Positions 16,803 through 25,265 of a DNA stretch of 64,000 nt are shown here, one piece after another. A program made the position numbers and the translations under genes. The DNA comes from Arenimonas sp049195245 (lineage in GTDB: Bacteria; Pseudomonadota; Gammaproteobacteria; Xanthomonadales; Xanthomonadaceae). Position 1 is the first letter of the stretch. Each line of letters opens with the position of its first letter. Under the pieces are notes generated by a model. It did no database searches. It was not told the origin of the DNA and saw only the letters and a list, made by a program, of their open reading frames with translations. The stretch covers positions 62,001 to 126,000 of the forward strand of contig NZ_JBMIRR010000026.1 of assembly GCF_049195245.1 (NCBI RefSeq). The letters run 5' to 3'.

Positions 16803-17661
16803 GGCCCGGCTCCCGCTGCGCGGCGCGCAGGGCGGCCAGCACGCCGTCCTTGTTGCGGCTCAGCGCCTTGCACAGCAGCTCCAGGTGCACGGTGCCCGCG
16901 GCCTGGCCCGGGTTGGCGGCCACGTAGGCGCGCTGGTCGCCCATGGGCTCGCTGTAGATCGGCTCGGGCATGGCCGCCAGGGCCGCAGCATCCGGGGCCA
17001 CGCCCATGGTCAGCGCCTGCGACAGCTGGGCCATCGTGGCCGACAGCGCCAGCGCTGCCGTATCGATGAACAGGATGTGGCTCATGATGCGCTCCAGGTC
17101 GTGCGCCTGGTGCGTGCTGATCAGCACGGTGCGCTGGCGCTGCTCGGGCCGCGCCACGATGTCCTTGAACTGGTCGCGGCCCAGGATGTCCAGGCCGTTG
17201 GTGGGCTCGTCGAGCAGCAGCAGCGGAGTGAAGGTGGCCAGCGCGAAAGCCATCGCGGCCTTCTTCTTCTGGCCCAGGCTCATTTCACCGAAGGCGTGGT
17301 CGTCGGCCAGTTCGAACACGCGCAGGTAGTCGGCGAAGGCGGCGGCCGAGAAGCGCGGGTAGAAGCCGGCATGCGTGCGCGCCAGCGCGCGGGCGCTGAG
17401 GTTGGGCAGGTGGAATTCTTCCGGCACCAGGTAGACCTGGGCCAGGTAGTCCGGATGCCGGCGCCGGGGTTCGTGGCCCAGCGCGCGGATGCGGCCGCGC
17501 TGCGGGAAAAGCAGGCCGGCCAGCATCTTGAGCAGGGTGGACTTGCCGCTGCCGTTGCGGCCGAACACGCCGTACACGCCCGGCTCGGCCAGCTGCAGCG
17601 AAAAATCCTGGTAGAGCCGGTTCCTGCGGTAGCCGAAAGAAATGCCGTCGATCTGGATCAC
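16795..17661 (-). CDS. ABC transporter ATP-binding protein
   Basis: A 288-residue nucleotide-binding subunit. Walker A is GRNGSGKST (34-42), the signature loop is SLGQK (128-132) and Walker B is LLLLDEP (147-153) followed by TNGLD; a switch His lies in STHQAHD. A 75-residue C-terminal extension is typical of the YtrB/bacitracin-type exporters. It is the first gene of the leftward unit ATPase, permease, exported protein, esterase. No GntR-type regulator, which often accompanies such systems, is next to it. Confidence 0.92.
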   Translation of the reverse strand: MIQIDGISFGYRRNRLYQDFSLQLAEPGVYGVFGRNGSGKSTLLKMLAGLLFPQRGRIRALGHEPRRRHPDYLAQVYLVPEEFHLPNLSARALARTHAGFYPRFSAAAFADYLRVFELADDHAFGEMSLGQKKKAAMAFALATFTPLLLLDEPTNGLDILGRDQFKDIVARPEQRQRTVLISTHQAHDLERIMSHILFIDTAALALSATMAQLSQALTMGVAPDAAALAAMPEPIYSEPMGDQRAYVAANPGQAAGTVHLELLCKALSRNKDGVLAALRAAQREPGHV

Positions 17662-17691
17662 GTCTGCCCCGGGCGGTGTGCTCGGGCGATT

Positions 17692-18192
17692 CTAGCCGGC
17701 TTGGCGGATCAGGCGCTGCGCGCAGCCACGGCCGAGGGGCGAGAGGCGCACATCGGTGGCCGCCAGGCGCAGCGGGCTGCGCTCTTCGGGCAGCGCGTGC
17801 AGGCGCAGCGCGCAGGCGCGCCAGCGCGGGGCTGCGGCGTGCTTCCTGCCGAACAGGCCCGTGCGGGGCGCGGCGTCGCCGTCGGTGTGCACCGGCAGGC
17901 GGGCCAGCAGGTGTTCCCAAGCGTGGCAGTCGCTGTCGGGCAGCAGGTGCAGGCGCCAGCAGGCCTGGCCGCAGGCATCGTAGAAGTGCAGCGATTCGCA
18001 GGGGCCGTCGCTGTCGAGGCGGATGGCGGCGTGTACGCGCACGGCGCGGGTCCAGCCCGACAGCAGGTGCGGGTCGGCGGCATCGTGCAGGCACAGCAAG
18101 GGGCCCAGCGCCGACAGCGCTTCGGGCGTGCAGGCCGACAGGCCGGGCGCGGCAGGCGCGGTGATCGGGTCGCGCGAAAGGATCGGCACCAT
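17692..18192 (-). CDS. HemS/ChuX-like haem-handling protein, single domain
   Basis: A 166-residue soluble protein. The core (about residues 45-100, RAVRVHAAIRL ... SLHFYDACGQACWRLHLL ... CHAWEHLLARLP) follows the repeat pattern of HemS/HmuS haem-degradation proteins, where FFD-x-x-G-x-x-x-x-K-x-Y-L precedes a helix with Trp. Only one such unit is present, against two in HemS. Location 73 bases downstream of hemP under a Fur-type site supports a role in haem use. The call rests on pattern resemblance. Confidence 0.55.
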   Translation of the reverse strand: MVPILSRDPITAPAAPGLSACTPEALSALGPLLCLHDAADPHLLSGWTRAVRVHAAIRLDSDGPCESLHFYDACGQACWRLHLLPDSDCHAWEHLLARLPVHTDGDAAPRTGLFGRKHAAAPRWRACALRLHALPEERSPLRLAATDVRLSPLGRGCAQRLIRQAG

Positions 18193-18265
18193 GGGATGTT
18201 CCCGGGTGGGCCGGCGGGGCTGGCGTCCAGCGATCTGGGGCGGGCGACCGGGGAGAGAGAGGGAC

Positions 18266-18475
18266 TTACTTGACCAGGATCAGCTTGTCGTTGCGCGTGT
18301 GGCGCAGGCGGTAGACCTGGCCGGCGTGGCGGATCAGCACCTCGCGGGCGCCCCGCATCAGCTCGCGGCTGTCGAACTGCGCCTGGTCGGCGGGAGTCTG
18401 CGTCGCGGGCGCGGGCGCGGCCTGCGGCTGCGGCGGCACGACGGGCTGGGGATCGCGGGGACGGATCATGGCCAT
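18266..18475 (-). CDS. hemP: Hemin uptake protein HemP
   Basis: A 69-residue protein whose C-terminal half, with DSRELMRGAREVLI and ending in LILVK, is the HemP family signature. AGGAGG lies six bases before ATG 18475, which decides the start over ATG 18469. The N-terminal 30 residues are Pro/Ala/Gln-rich and probably disordered. HemP homologues activate or assist haem receptor expression in other bacteria. A Fur-box-like palindrome just upstream predicts derepression under iron limitation. Confidence 0.9.
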   Translation of the reverse strand: MAMIRPRDPQPVVPPQPQAAPAPATQTPADQAQFDSRELMRGAREVLIRHAGQVYRLRHTRNDKLILVK

Positions 18476-18504
18476 GGCAGCCTCCTGGGGTGGACGGCTT
18501 TGAT

Positions 18505-18523
18505 GATAATGATTCGCATTTGC
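18505..18523 (-). promoter_or_regulatory. Fur box upstream of hemP
   Basis: GATAATGATTCGCATTTGC matches the 19-base Fur consensus at about 14 of 19 positions and keeps both outer GATAAT-like halves. It sits 30 bases before the hemP start, where a repressor would cover the promoter. Confidence 0.75.
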
Positions 18524-18592
18524 ATGTCAAGCGGCCGCCCTGCCCTTCCTCTGATCAGTTGCGGGGCCAGGGGCATTGCGACTCGCGCGCGA

Positions 18593-19603
18593 TCAGCTGC
18601 GGGGCAGACGGAACTGGACGACGCGCGTGGTCTTGACCGGCGCGGGGCCGGTTTCGAAGCGCCAGCGCGAGGCGGCGACCAGCGCGGCTTCCTCGAACTG
18701 GCCGGGCGAGGTGGTCGAGACCACGCGCGGCGCCGCGACGCTGCCGTCGGGCTGGATGGTGAACTCTACGGTGACGTCGCCTTCGAGCTTGCGGCGCTGC
18801 GCCATCAGCGGGTAGCGCGGGCTGGGGGCGCTGAGCAGGCGGGGAATGGCGGCGCGTGCGGCGGGGGCGGATGCGGTGGGCGCGGGTGCCGGTGCGGCGG
18901 CCGCGGTCTGCGGTGCCGGCGGTGGTGTGGGTGGGGCCGCGGCGGGCGCGGGCCCGGCGGTGGCGGGCGCGGGTGTCGTGATCGCGGGCGACGCCGTCGT
19001 GGTGGCCTGCGCAGGTTGAGTGGCCGTGGGCGCGGTCGGTGGAGGTGCGGCGGCTTGCGTGGCCGCTGCGGTCCGCGCGGCCTCGGCATCAGCCAGAGCC
19101 TGCGCTTCACGGGCGGCCAGGGCCTGCGCTTCGGCCTCCGCACGCTGCACCGCCGCGGCTTCGGCGGCGACCAGGCTGTCGCGCAGGCGCGTCAACGCGG
19201 GTGCCTGCGGGTCGGCCCGCTCGACGATGTCGAGCAGGCGACGCGCTTCGCCCAGGTCGCCGCGGGCCAGGGCCTGTTCGCTGCCGATCAGCGCGTAGGG
19301 CAGCAGCTCGAGCAGGGCGATGGCCAGTGCGCCGTCGTCCGGCTTGAGCGACCGCAGCGCGAGGTAGTGCTCGATCGCGTTGTCGCCGGCGGGGGTGTAG
19401 ATGCGCTGTTCGGCCAGCGCCTTGGCAGCGGCGGCGCGCAGGCCGGCCTCGTCGGTGATGGCCGGCGGCGTCGGCGCAGCGGGGGCCTGCGCCGGGGGCG
19501 TAGTGGACGATGCCGCAGGCGTCGGCGCTTCCTGCGAACAGCCGGCGGCGACCGCGAGCATCAGGGCGAGGGCCAAGGCGTGGCGTGGGTGGTGGCGGTG
19601 CAT
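18593..19603 (-). CDS. Lipoprotein with C-terminal TonB domain
   Basis: A 336-residue protein. GGGGA precedes ATG 19603. The signal ends in the lipobox VAAGC (Cys22), so it should be a lipoprotein instead of a TonB with an uncleaved N-terminal helix. Residues 45-170 are Ala-rich and helical, ending in a coiled-coil-like Ala/Glu/Gln stretch. Residues 170-250 are a Pro/Ala/Thr linker. About 255-335 form a TonB C-terminal domain (SPRYPLMAQRRKLEGDVTVEF and ASRWRFETGP). Without a membrane helix it probably cannot couple to ExbBD. It may contact outer-membrane receptors or peptidoglycan. It neighbours the Fur-controlled hemP pair. Confidence 0.75.
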   Translation of the reverse strand: MHRHHPRHALALALMLAVAAGCSQEAPTPAASSTTPPAQAPAAPTPPAITDEAGLRAAAAKALAEQRIYTPAGDNAIEHYLALRSLKPDDGALAIALLELLPYALIGSEQALARGDLGEARRLLDIVERADPQAPALTRLRDSLVAAEAAAVQRAEAEAQALAAREAQALADAEAARTAAATQAAAPPPTAPTATQPAQATTTASPAITTPAPATAGPAPAAAPPTPPPAPQTAAAAPAPAPTASAPAARAAIPRLLSAPSPRYPLMAQRRKLEGDVTVEFTIQPDGSVAAPRVVSTTSPGQFEEAALVAASRWRFETGPAPVKTTRVVQFRLPRS

Positions 19604-20563
19604 GGTGTATCCCCGGTTACAGCCCGACAGCATGGGGGGCGTCGGTTACGGGAATACTGCGGCGGCGCGGGCGGGATGCGACGTGTGTCGCAAAAGCTGT
19701 AGGGCGTTGCTAACGGGACAAGTGGGGGCGACGTGGGGCTGAGGGTTTTCCGCATTGTCCCGTAAGAGCGATCAAGAAAATCGGAAGAACAACTCACACG
19801 GCTTAGGCTGTTCGCTCGATCCGACAGCAGACCGCTGCGCATGAACTTGGTGGGCCCACCAGCAACCGCATATCCATTGTAGGCTATTGATCTTTCGGAA
19901 CTATTCTTGCGGAGACTTGCCTTGTTACTCGCATTCTTACTCACTTTCGAGACGATTGCCGGGAACGGGACGGGCTTGATGTTCTCTGCAGCCCCGGGGC
20001 TCCCGTACCCGCTCAGGTACCCGCAAATCGTTGGGCAGCGAAGGCTGATTGGTGAGGATACCCGACCACCGATCGAGCACGACACATTTGGGTTGGCCAG
20101 CGCTTCGGCCGTTACAAGCCCGGCCTGTGTAAGGGGGGCGCCCAACCCTCACGCCCCGAGCAGGAGGCAGGCGAGCGTCAGTGTTTCGCCCTCAACACTT
20201 CTGGACGCTTCATCCGCCTCGTTGTCGCGTTCCGGCAGGCACGCTGGGCCGGGTGGAAATCCCTGGGGCGAGGTATAGGTCCCACCAGCCGTCACATAGA
20301 TCGGCTGAAAGGCTCTACACGCGGAATCCTTCGCCTTCTGCGGCGCCCGCATGCTCCCAAAGTATTTCCGGTTCGGTCTCGCTTCGGCTCCAACTTAAGT
20401 GGGCTTCGATTGCGACGATCATCGGACCCGCCGAATACCCCCGTGAGGTTGAGGTGAGGTCTTTTGGTGCACGTCACGGGGAAGGGGCAATGAGTCAGCT
20501 CAGGGAATCTTAGATTCCACGATGTCAGGGCTCTCCGAAAGAGAGCTAAAACGATGACGACAA
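19604..20563. other. 960-base region without a recognisable gene
   Basis: The first 240 bases contain a 9-bp inverted repeat (ACGGGACAA at 19713-19721, TTGTCCCGT at 19755-19763) and then the tRNA-end repeat at 19848-19862. From there on the DNA is visibly richer in A+T than the flanks. Open frames exist on both strands (for example 19907-20278 rightward and 20149-20352 leftward), but none has a ribosome site, a family resemblance or the codon bias of the host. I read it as decayed mobile DNA. Confidence 0.6.
19848..19862. repeat. 15-bp direct repeat of the tRNA 3' end (candidate attachment site)
   Basis: TGGTGGGCCCACCAG here is identical to 23174-23188, which is the 3' end of the leftward tRNA gene, and lies in the same orientation. 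This is the pattern left by integration into a tRNA 3' end. The first 14 bases are self-complementary, so orientation rests on the final G and on the position relative to the tRNA. Confidence 0.65.
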
Positions 20564-20863
20564 TTAAATGTCGTCGACTCCGTCCAAACTCCCCGAGCTC
20601 AACATTTTTGCCAACCGAATTACTCTTGGCATCTGAATGTGCGAATAGCGCTTGTCCTTTAGGCGTATGTCAGCATCAAACAGATAGTGATAGAAAAGCT
20701 CGGGCATGCCTACTCCTTGACGCACCAGCCGATCCGCATCGTCTGCCAGCAGACGTGATCGGGTCATCCATTCCTCAAGCGTTCGCTTGTCAGTAGGCTC
20801 ACTCGCGACCAGCCGAGCCAAGGACTCGCCGATATGCCGTAACTGGTTGCTGACTTCGTCCAT
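20564..20863 (-). CDS. Candidate immunity protein for the Rhs toxin
   Basis: A 99-residue acidic helical protein with no signal peptide. It starts nine bases after the stop of the rhs gene, the standard position for the cognate immunity protein of a polymorphic toxin. Heptad-like stretches (RLVASEPTDKRTLEEW, RLLADDADRLV) suggest a helical bundle. I recognise no family. The immunity function is inferred from position only. It survives intact although the rhs gene has lost its 5' part, as expected if it protects against kin carrying the full toxin. Confidence 0.65.
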   Translation of the reverse strand: MDEVSNQLRHIGESLARLVASEPTDKRTLEEWMTRSRLLADDADRLVRQGVGMPELFYHYLFDADIRLKDKRYSHIQMPRVIRLAKMLSSGSLDGVDDI

Positions 20864-20872
20864 AACGCGCGT

Positions 20873-22777
20873 CTACCAAGGCAGCTTATTAAAATCGAAG
20901 AGTATCAGGTGCCCTTGCTTGCTTTCCGGCAAATTTGATGGGCCGTAGTTTATATGCAGAACCGGCCGGGGTCCATATTTTCTGATCTCGTGAAGATCAA
21001 GGCGCACTCCATAAACACCACCTTTCCATCGCGCGCCAAAAAGCCTTCCATTGAGATGTTTTCCACCACCGTTGGGGCCGTCGAAGCTGATGTTCTTCCA
21101 TGTGGCTGCCGCAGCGCCGGTACCAGCTTTTAGACCTTGCTTTCCAGTTCTGTAGATGAGCTGTGCTTCGGCGGCGACCCCGCCTCCAGCTGACCAAAGT
21201 AGTGCTTCCCTTAAATTGCTGCCATCACGCCATTGCGGCCCACAATAATCGTCCAAACCGCCGCAGCCATCAGCGGACTCACCGACATCGTATGCGGACG
21301 CCTTCTTTGCTTTCGATTCGTTTCGCGCACTCGGTTTTGCCGACCCGCCAAGCTGAAAGTCACCAGATCCGCCTCCCCCCCAATGTGCCGGCATAGGCGG
21401 CGGCACATAACAGTTCTCCCCTATTGTGCGTCTACATATCTGACGTCCATCCGGATCAGTGAACGCGTAAGGGTTATTGGCTGCGTAATTGTACCGGTTG
21501 AAATTCCATCCACTTTGGATATCCGACATGATCGGATCTATCGATAGGAATCGCCCAATCTGGGGATCGTAGTAGCGCTGCTGCATGTACGTGAGCCCAG
21601 TCCCCGCGTCCATCACATGGCCGGTGTAGCCCATGCCATTTACCGCCGTGCCGATCGACCCTCCATAGGGGTCGTACTTGATCCGGTTCGTCACCACGCC
21701 AGACGCGTTCGTCTCCGCCACCGGGCTGCCCAGGGCGTCGGTGTGCTGGTACTTCAATCCCGTAATCGCGTTGCTCGGCCAGTCGTGATCAATGATCGCT
21801 ACCAGGCTGCCGCCCAAGTAAACGTTCTCATGCGTCGTTTGGCCGCCGCCCACCGGCAGCTTAGACGAGAACATTAGCTGACCGTTCTGGGCGTACTGCC
21901 ACAGTGTGCGGGCACCACTCGCGGTCTGGGTCGTCTGCACCCGGCGGCCGTAGGCGTCGTAGCGGTAGCTCTCCGCGCCCGTGCCGGTCGTGGCCCGCAG
22001 GCGGTTGCCATAGTCGAACGTGAAGCCCTGGCTGTCTTTGGACGTGACGTTGCCCTGTACGTCGTAGGCCATCGTGTGAAGGGCAGTGCCGCCCGTGTTG
22101 CGGAGGCCGGTCAGGCGTTGGTTGACGTCATAGTCGTAGTTCGCGAAGTCCTTCACGCCCGGGTGTTTCCAAGAGCGCAGGTTGTCAAGAGCGTCGTAAG
22201 TAAACCGGTGCGTGTGGTCGGAGCCGCCGAAGCTGGCCGAGGCGGCCATGGTCAGACGATCAAGCTCGTCATAGCCCATCCAGCGGTTACGCGCGCCATC
22301 GAGGCTGTCGAGAATGGCCTCGACATTGCCATTGGCGTCGTAGTTGTACTGCTGACTGAGCGCGCCGCCGCTGTCCGTGCTGCTGTAGGGCAGCTGGCGG
22401 GCGTTCTGCACCATCGTGTGCACCAGGCCGTTGCCGTAGGTGAACTGCTTGATCGCGCCGTTGGGGTGGTATTGCACGCCGGTAGCGTAGGGGCCGGCTT
22501 GGGTGGCCTGGCCCAAGGCGTTGGGGGCGTAGGCGATGATCAGGCCGGTCGGGTAGCTCTGCGAGGCCAAGGTGCCATTGGCGTCATAGCCGTAGCCCAG
22601 GCCCCAGGTGTACCAGCCCGGCTGGGCGATGGACTCGCCCGTCAGCAGGCGACGGTTGTTGTAGACGTAGCTGTTGGTCAGCACCGTGGTGCCGCCGTTG
22701 TTCCAGGTGTTGACGGTCGCCGGCAGGCCATCGGGCGTGTAGGTCCAGAGCTGGTTGCCATTGCCATCGGGGAACAT
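20873..22777 (-). CDS. RHS-repeat protein with C-terminal toxin domain, 5'-truncated
   Basis: 634 residues from the first ATG; Rhs-like sequence extends some 13 codons further upstream (to about 22817), then stops matching. Residues 1-440 are tandem YD repeats ending in the RHS core motif (YYDPQIGRFLSIDPI, NPYAFTDPDG). The C-terminal 190 residues are the variable tip. A Gly/Ser-rich linker leads to a 75-residue His/Asp-containing domain (KHLNG, RLDLHEI, VLHINYG, GHLILFD) that I take as the toxin, activity unknown. A full Rhs is over 1,200 residues with an N-terminal delivery part, so this copy is a remnant or a displaced orphan tip. Lower G+C in the tip supports modular exchange. Confidence 0.8.
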   Translation of the reverse strand: MFPDGNGNQLWTYTPDGLPATVNTWNNGGTTVLTNSYVYNNRRLLTGESIAQPGWYTWGLGYGYDANGTLASQSYPTGLIIAYAPNALGQATQAGPYATGVQYHPNGAIKQFTYGNGLVHTMVQNARQLPYSSTDSGGALSQQYNYDANGNVEAILDSLDGARNRWMGYDELDRLTMAASASFGGSDHTHRFTYDALDNLRSWKHPGVKDFANYDYDVNQRLTGLRNTGGTALHTMAYDVQGNVTSKDSQGFTFDYGNRLRATTGTGAESYRYDAYGRRVQTTQTASGARTLWQYAQNGQLMFSSKLPVGGGQTTHENVYLGGSLVAIIDHDWPSNAITGLKYQHTDALGSPVAETNASGVVTNRIKYDPYGGSIGTAVNGMGYTGHVMDAGTGLTYMQQRYYDPQIGRFLSIDPIMSDIQSGWNFNRYNYAANNPYAFTDPDGRQICRRTIGENCYVPPPMPAHWGGGGSGDFQLGGSAKPSARNESKAKKASAYDVGESADGCGGLDDYCGPQWRDGSNLREALLWSAGGGVAAEAQLIYRTGKQGLKAGTGAAAATWKNISFDGPNGGGKHLNGRLFGARWKGGVYGVRLDLHEIRKYGPRPVLHINYGPSNLPESKQGHLILFDFNKLPW

Positions 22778-22808
22778 CAGGTCGGTGAGGCGGCTGCGGG
22801 CGTCATAG

Positions 22809-23081
22809 CTGGAAGAATTCTGTTCGGGCCTTTCCGGGTCGGCGCAAACGAGCTCACAACTGTCTTGCGCGGCTTACGTTGCAGGATTTCGCTCTGGTTA
22901 CAACATGAACGCTTGGGCCCTCCCGTTTGAGGCCGTATGTTGGCCAGACAAGGCTGACAACGTTCAGTTGGCCAGAGTGTTTCTCAAGTGGGCAGCCGAG
23001 AACCCGGCGAAGGGGCATGAAGATGCCGCCTCGGACCTACTAAGCGCTCTATCGGCAGCCTACCCCTGCCCCGACAAATAG
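22809..23081 (+). pseudogene. Rap1a/Tai-like immunity protein, 5'-truncated
   Basis: The open frame gives 90 residues ending at TAG 23079-23081. LEEFC near the start, SCAAYVAGF, CWPD, QLARVFLKW and the terminal ALSAAYPC match the Cys-spaced pattern of Rap1a/Tai-family periplasmic immunity proteins, which neutralise type VI secretion amidases. The signal peptide and first residues are missing: the homology begins at 22809 exactly where the opposed rhs homology ends, and an in-frame stop lies just upstream. The only ATG (22905) is deep inside. Family assignment is by pattern. Confidence 0.65.
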
Positions 23082-23173
23082 ACAGCCAGCCGGGCGCTAT
23101 CCGAAATACCGCGCCCGCTCCCTCAGTAAGCGAGCCAGCGCCCGAAGCGACGCGCGAACCCCGACCTTCCATG

Positions 23174-23249
<76 letters not shown>

Positions 23250-23306
23250 TGCACGGCGGCCATAGCTTATCAGGGCGCCAACCCGGCCCGTCCGCCTCGG
23301 CGTGCG

Positions 23307-25265
23307 TCAGGACACCAGTTCGGCGACGGGCTCTTGTGTCGCGTCCACGCCCAACCCGGTCGCGAATTCCTCCGCAGGCTGCTGCCGCCGCAACTGCATC
23401 GCCCGCGCCAGCACCGCCGGCGGCCGGCGCTCCTCCGGCGTCATCAGCAGCCGGTGGCGGCGCAGCCAGCCGCCCACGCGCAACGACGAAGTCAGCTTGG
23501 CCACCGGAATGGCCAGCACCATGCCGATGATCACCGGCAGCATCCACGCCGCCAGCGCCGGCGAGGCGGCGTAGGCCATCGCGCCGATCAGGGCGCCGAA
23601 CACGCTCAGGCCGCCGTAGTCGCGCACCAGGTCGGACCAGGGCACGCTGCCGTCGTCGCGGCGCTGCGGGTTCCAGCCCGAGTCCTGGCCGGCCAGCACT
23701 TCGGCCACGGCGCGCGAATGCATGTACATGGTCACCGGCGCGATCAGCGCGGTGAGCAGGGATTCGATCAGCACGCCGGCCGAGGCGCGCAGCACGCCGC
23801 CACAGTCGCGGCGGGTGCGGGCGTCGCGCATCGTGGCAGCCAGGCCCAGCAGCTTGGGCACCAGCAGCATTGCCATGGTCAGCAGGAACACCTGCAGCAG
23901 CGCGTCGCGGTTGCCCAGCCACGACAGCTGCGTGGCCCAGGCATCCAGGTTGATCTGCGAGGTGCCGAACAGGCCCTGCAGCAGCGGGATCGCCAGGCCG
24001 GCGATCATCAGCATGGCCCACAGCGGCGACACCAGGTACTGCACGATGCCCATGGCCAGATGCACGCGGCTGACCCAGTGCAGGCCGCGCGCGCCCAGCA
24101 CGCCGCCGTGCTGCAGGTTGCCCTGGCACCAGCGGCGGTCGCGGATCAGCATGTCGCCCAGCGACGGCGGGCCTTCTTCGTAGCTGCCGCCCAGCCCCGG
24201 CACCATGTGCAGGGCCCAGCCGCCGCGGCGCAGCAGCGCGGCTTCGACGAAGTCGTGGCTCAGCACCGCGCCGGCGAAAGGCGTGGGCCCGGTGAGTTCG
24301 GGCAGGCCCGCATGCGCGGCAAAGGCCTCGGTGCGGATGATGGCGTTGTGGCCCCAGTAGTTGCTTTCCGCGCCCTGCCACCAGGCGATGCCGTGCGCCT
24401 GCACCGGTCCGTACACGCGCGAGGCGAACTGCTGCATGCGCGCGAACAGGGTGCGGCCGTTGACGATGCTGGGCAGCGTCTGGATCAGCGCGACGTCGGG
24501 ATGCCGCTCCATCGCACCCGCCAGCCGCACCACGGTGTCGCCGGACATCAGGCTGTCGGCGTCCAGGATCAGCATCTGCGGATAGGCGGCGCCGAAGCGG
24601 CGCACCCACTCGGCGATGTTGCCGGCCTTGCGGCCGACGTTGCGCTCGCGGCGGCGGTAGTAGACGTTGGCCACGCCGTCCAGGCGCGCGCACAGCGCGC
24701 GGAACTCGCGGGCCTCGTCCTGCGCGATCGCGGGGCGCGTGGTGTCGCTGAGCACATAAAGGTCGAAGGCCGCGGCCTGGCCGGTGTGGTGCAGGGATTC
24801 GGCGATGGCCTGTACGCCGGCCAGCAGGCGCGCGGGGTCTTCGTTGTAGGTGGGCACCAGCAGCGCGGTGCGCGTGGCCAGCACCGGCAGCGCCGGCGCA
24901 TCGATGCCCAGCCGGCGGTCGCCGCGCGACAGCACCAGCACGAAGCCCGCCACCGCGCTGAGGAAGGACACCGCGATCCAGGCAAACAGCACCAGGAACA
25001 TGAGCAGCGTCAGCAGTTCAAGCAGCACCAGCCCGTCGCGACGCAGGGTGGACAGCACCGGCACCGCCGCGGCCAGGGTCAGCGCGATGCCGCCGCCGAG
25101 CACGAACAGCCGGCGCGCCGCCATGTGCCGCGGTGCGCTGGGCAGGGGCACATCGGTTTCACCCGGCTGGTCCAGCGCCTGCACCGGCATGGCCAGCGGC
25201 GACTCCGGCGGCAGCCAGTCGGCGCCCGCGGGGAAGGTGGGAGACGGGGAGTGCGGGAGGTTCAT
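23307..25265 (-). CDS. opgH: Glucans biosynthesis glucosyltransferase OpgH (MdoH)
   Basis: A 652-residue inner-membrane glycosyltransferase that polymerises UDP-glucose into the backbone of osmoregulated periplasmic glucans. Two helices (about residues 52-72 and 80-110) precede the GT2 domain with LVPTYNED (136-143), DAD (235-237), HDF (337-339) and the R-x-W acceptor motif RRWCQGN (377-383). Several further helices form the channel. It begins within the stop of opgD (ATGA at 25262-25265), so the two are coupled. It is shorter than E. coli OpgH (about 850) at both ends, as in other xanthomonads. Confidence 0.92.
   Translation of the reverse strand: MNLPHSPSPTFPAGADWLPPESPLAMPVQALDQPGETDVPLPSAPRHMAARRLFVLGGGIALTLAAAVPVLSTLRRDGLVLLELLTLLMFLVLFAWIAVSFLSAVAGFVLVLSRGDRRLGIDAPALPVLATRTALLVPTYNEDPARLLAGVQAIAESLHHTGQAAAFDLYVLSDTTRPAIAQDEAREFRALCARLDGVANVYYRRRERNVGRKAGNIAEWVRRFGAAYPQMLILDADSLMSGDTVVRLAGAMERHPDVALIQTLPSIVNGRTLFARMQQFASRVYGPVQAHGIAWWQGAESNYWGHNAIIRTEAFAAHAGLPELTGPTPFAGAVLSHDFVEAALLRRGGWALHMVPGLGGSYEEGPPSLGDMLIRDRRWCQGNLQHGGVLGARGLHWVSRVHLAMGIVQYLVSPLWAMLMIAGLAIPLLQGLFGTSQINLDAWATQLSWLGNRDALLQVFLLTMAMLLVPKLLGLAATMRDARTRRDCGGVLRASAGVLIESLLTALIAPVTMYMHSRAVAEVLAGQDSGWNPQRRDDGSVPWSDLVRDYGGLSVFGALIGAMAYAASPALAAWMLPVIIGMVLAIPVAKLTSSLRVGGWLRRHRLLMTPEERRPPAVLARAMQLRRQQPAEEFATGLGVDATQEPVAELVS

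Noticed and set aside
19713..19763. Terminal inverted repeats of an insertion sequence (ACGGGACAA / TTGTCCCGT)
   Set aside because: The arms are only 9 bases and 33 bases apart, with no transposase or target duplication. It is more likely a hairpin after or before the lipoprotein gene.
19561..20145. 194-codon leftward open frame crossing from the island into the TonB-domain lipoprotein gene
   Set aside because: It overlaps the 5' end of a well-supported lipoprotein gene, crosses the attachment repeat and resembles no family.
19907..20278. Possible secreted protein beginning with a TTG and a hydrophobic stretch
   Set aside because: No ribosome site, a non-AUG start, and after about 20 residues the sequence looks random. 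It lies in decayed island DNA.
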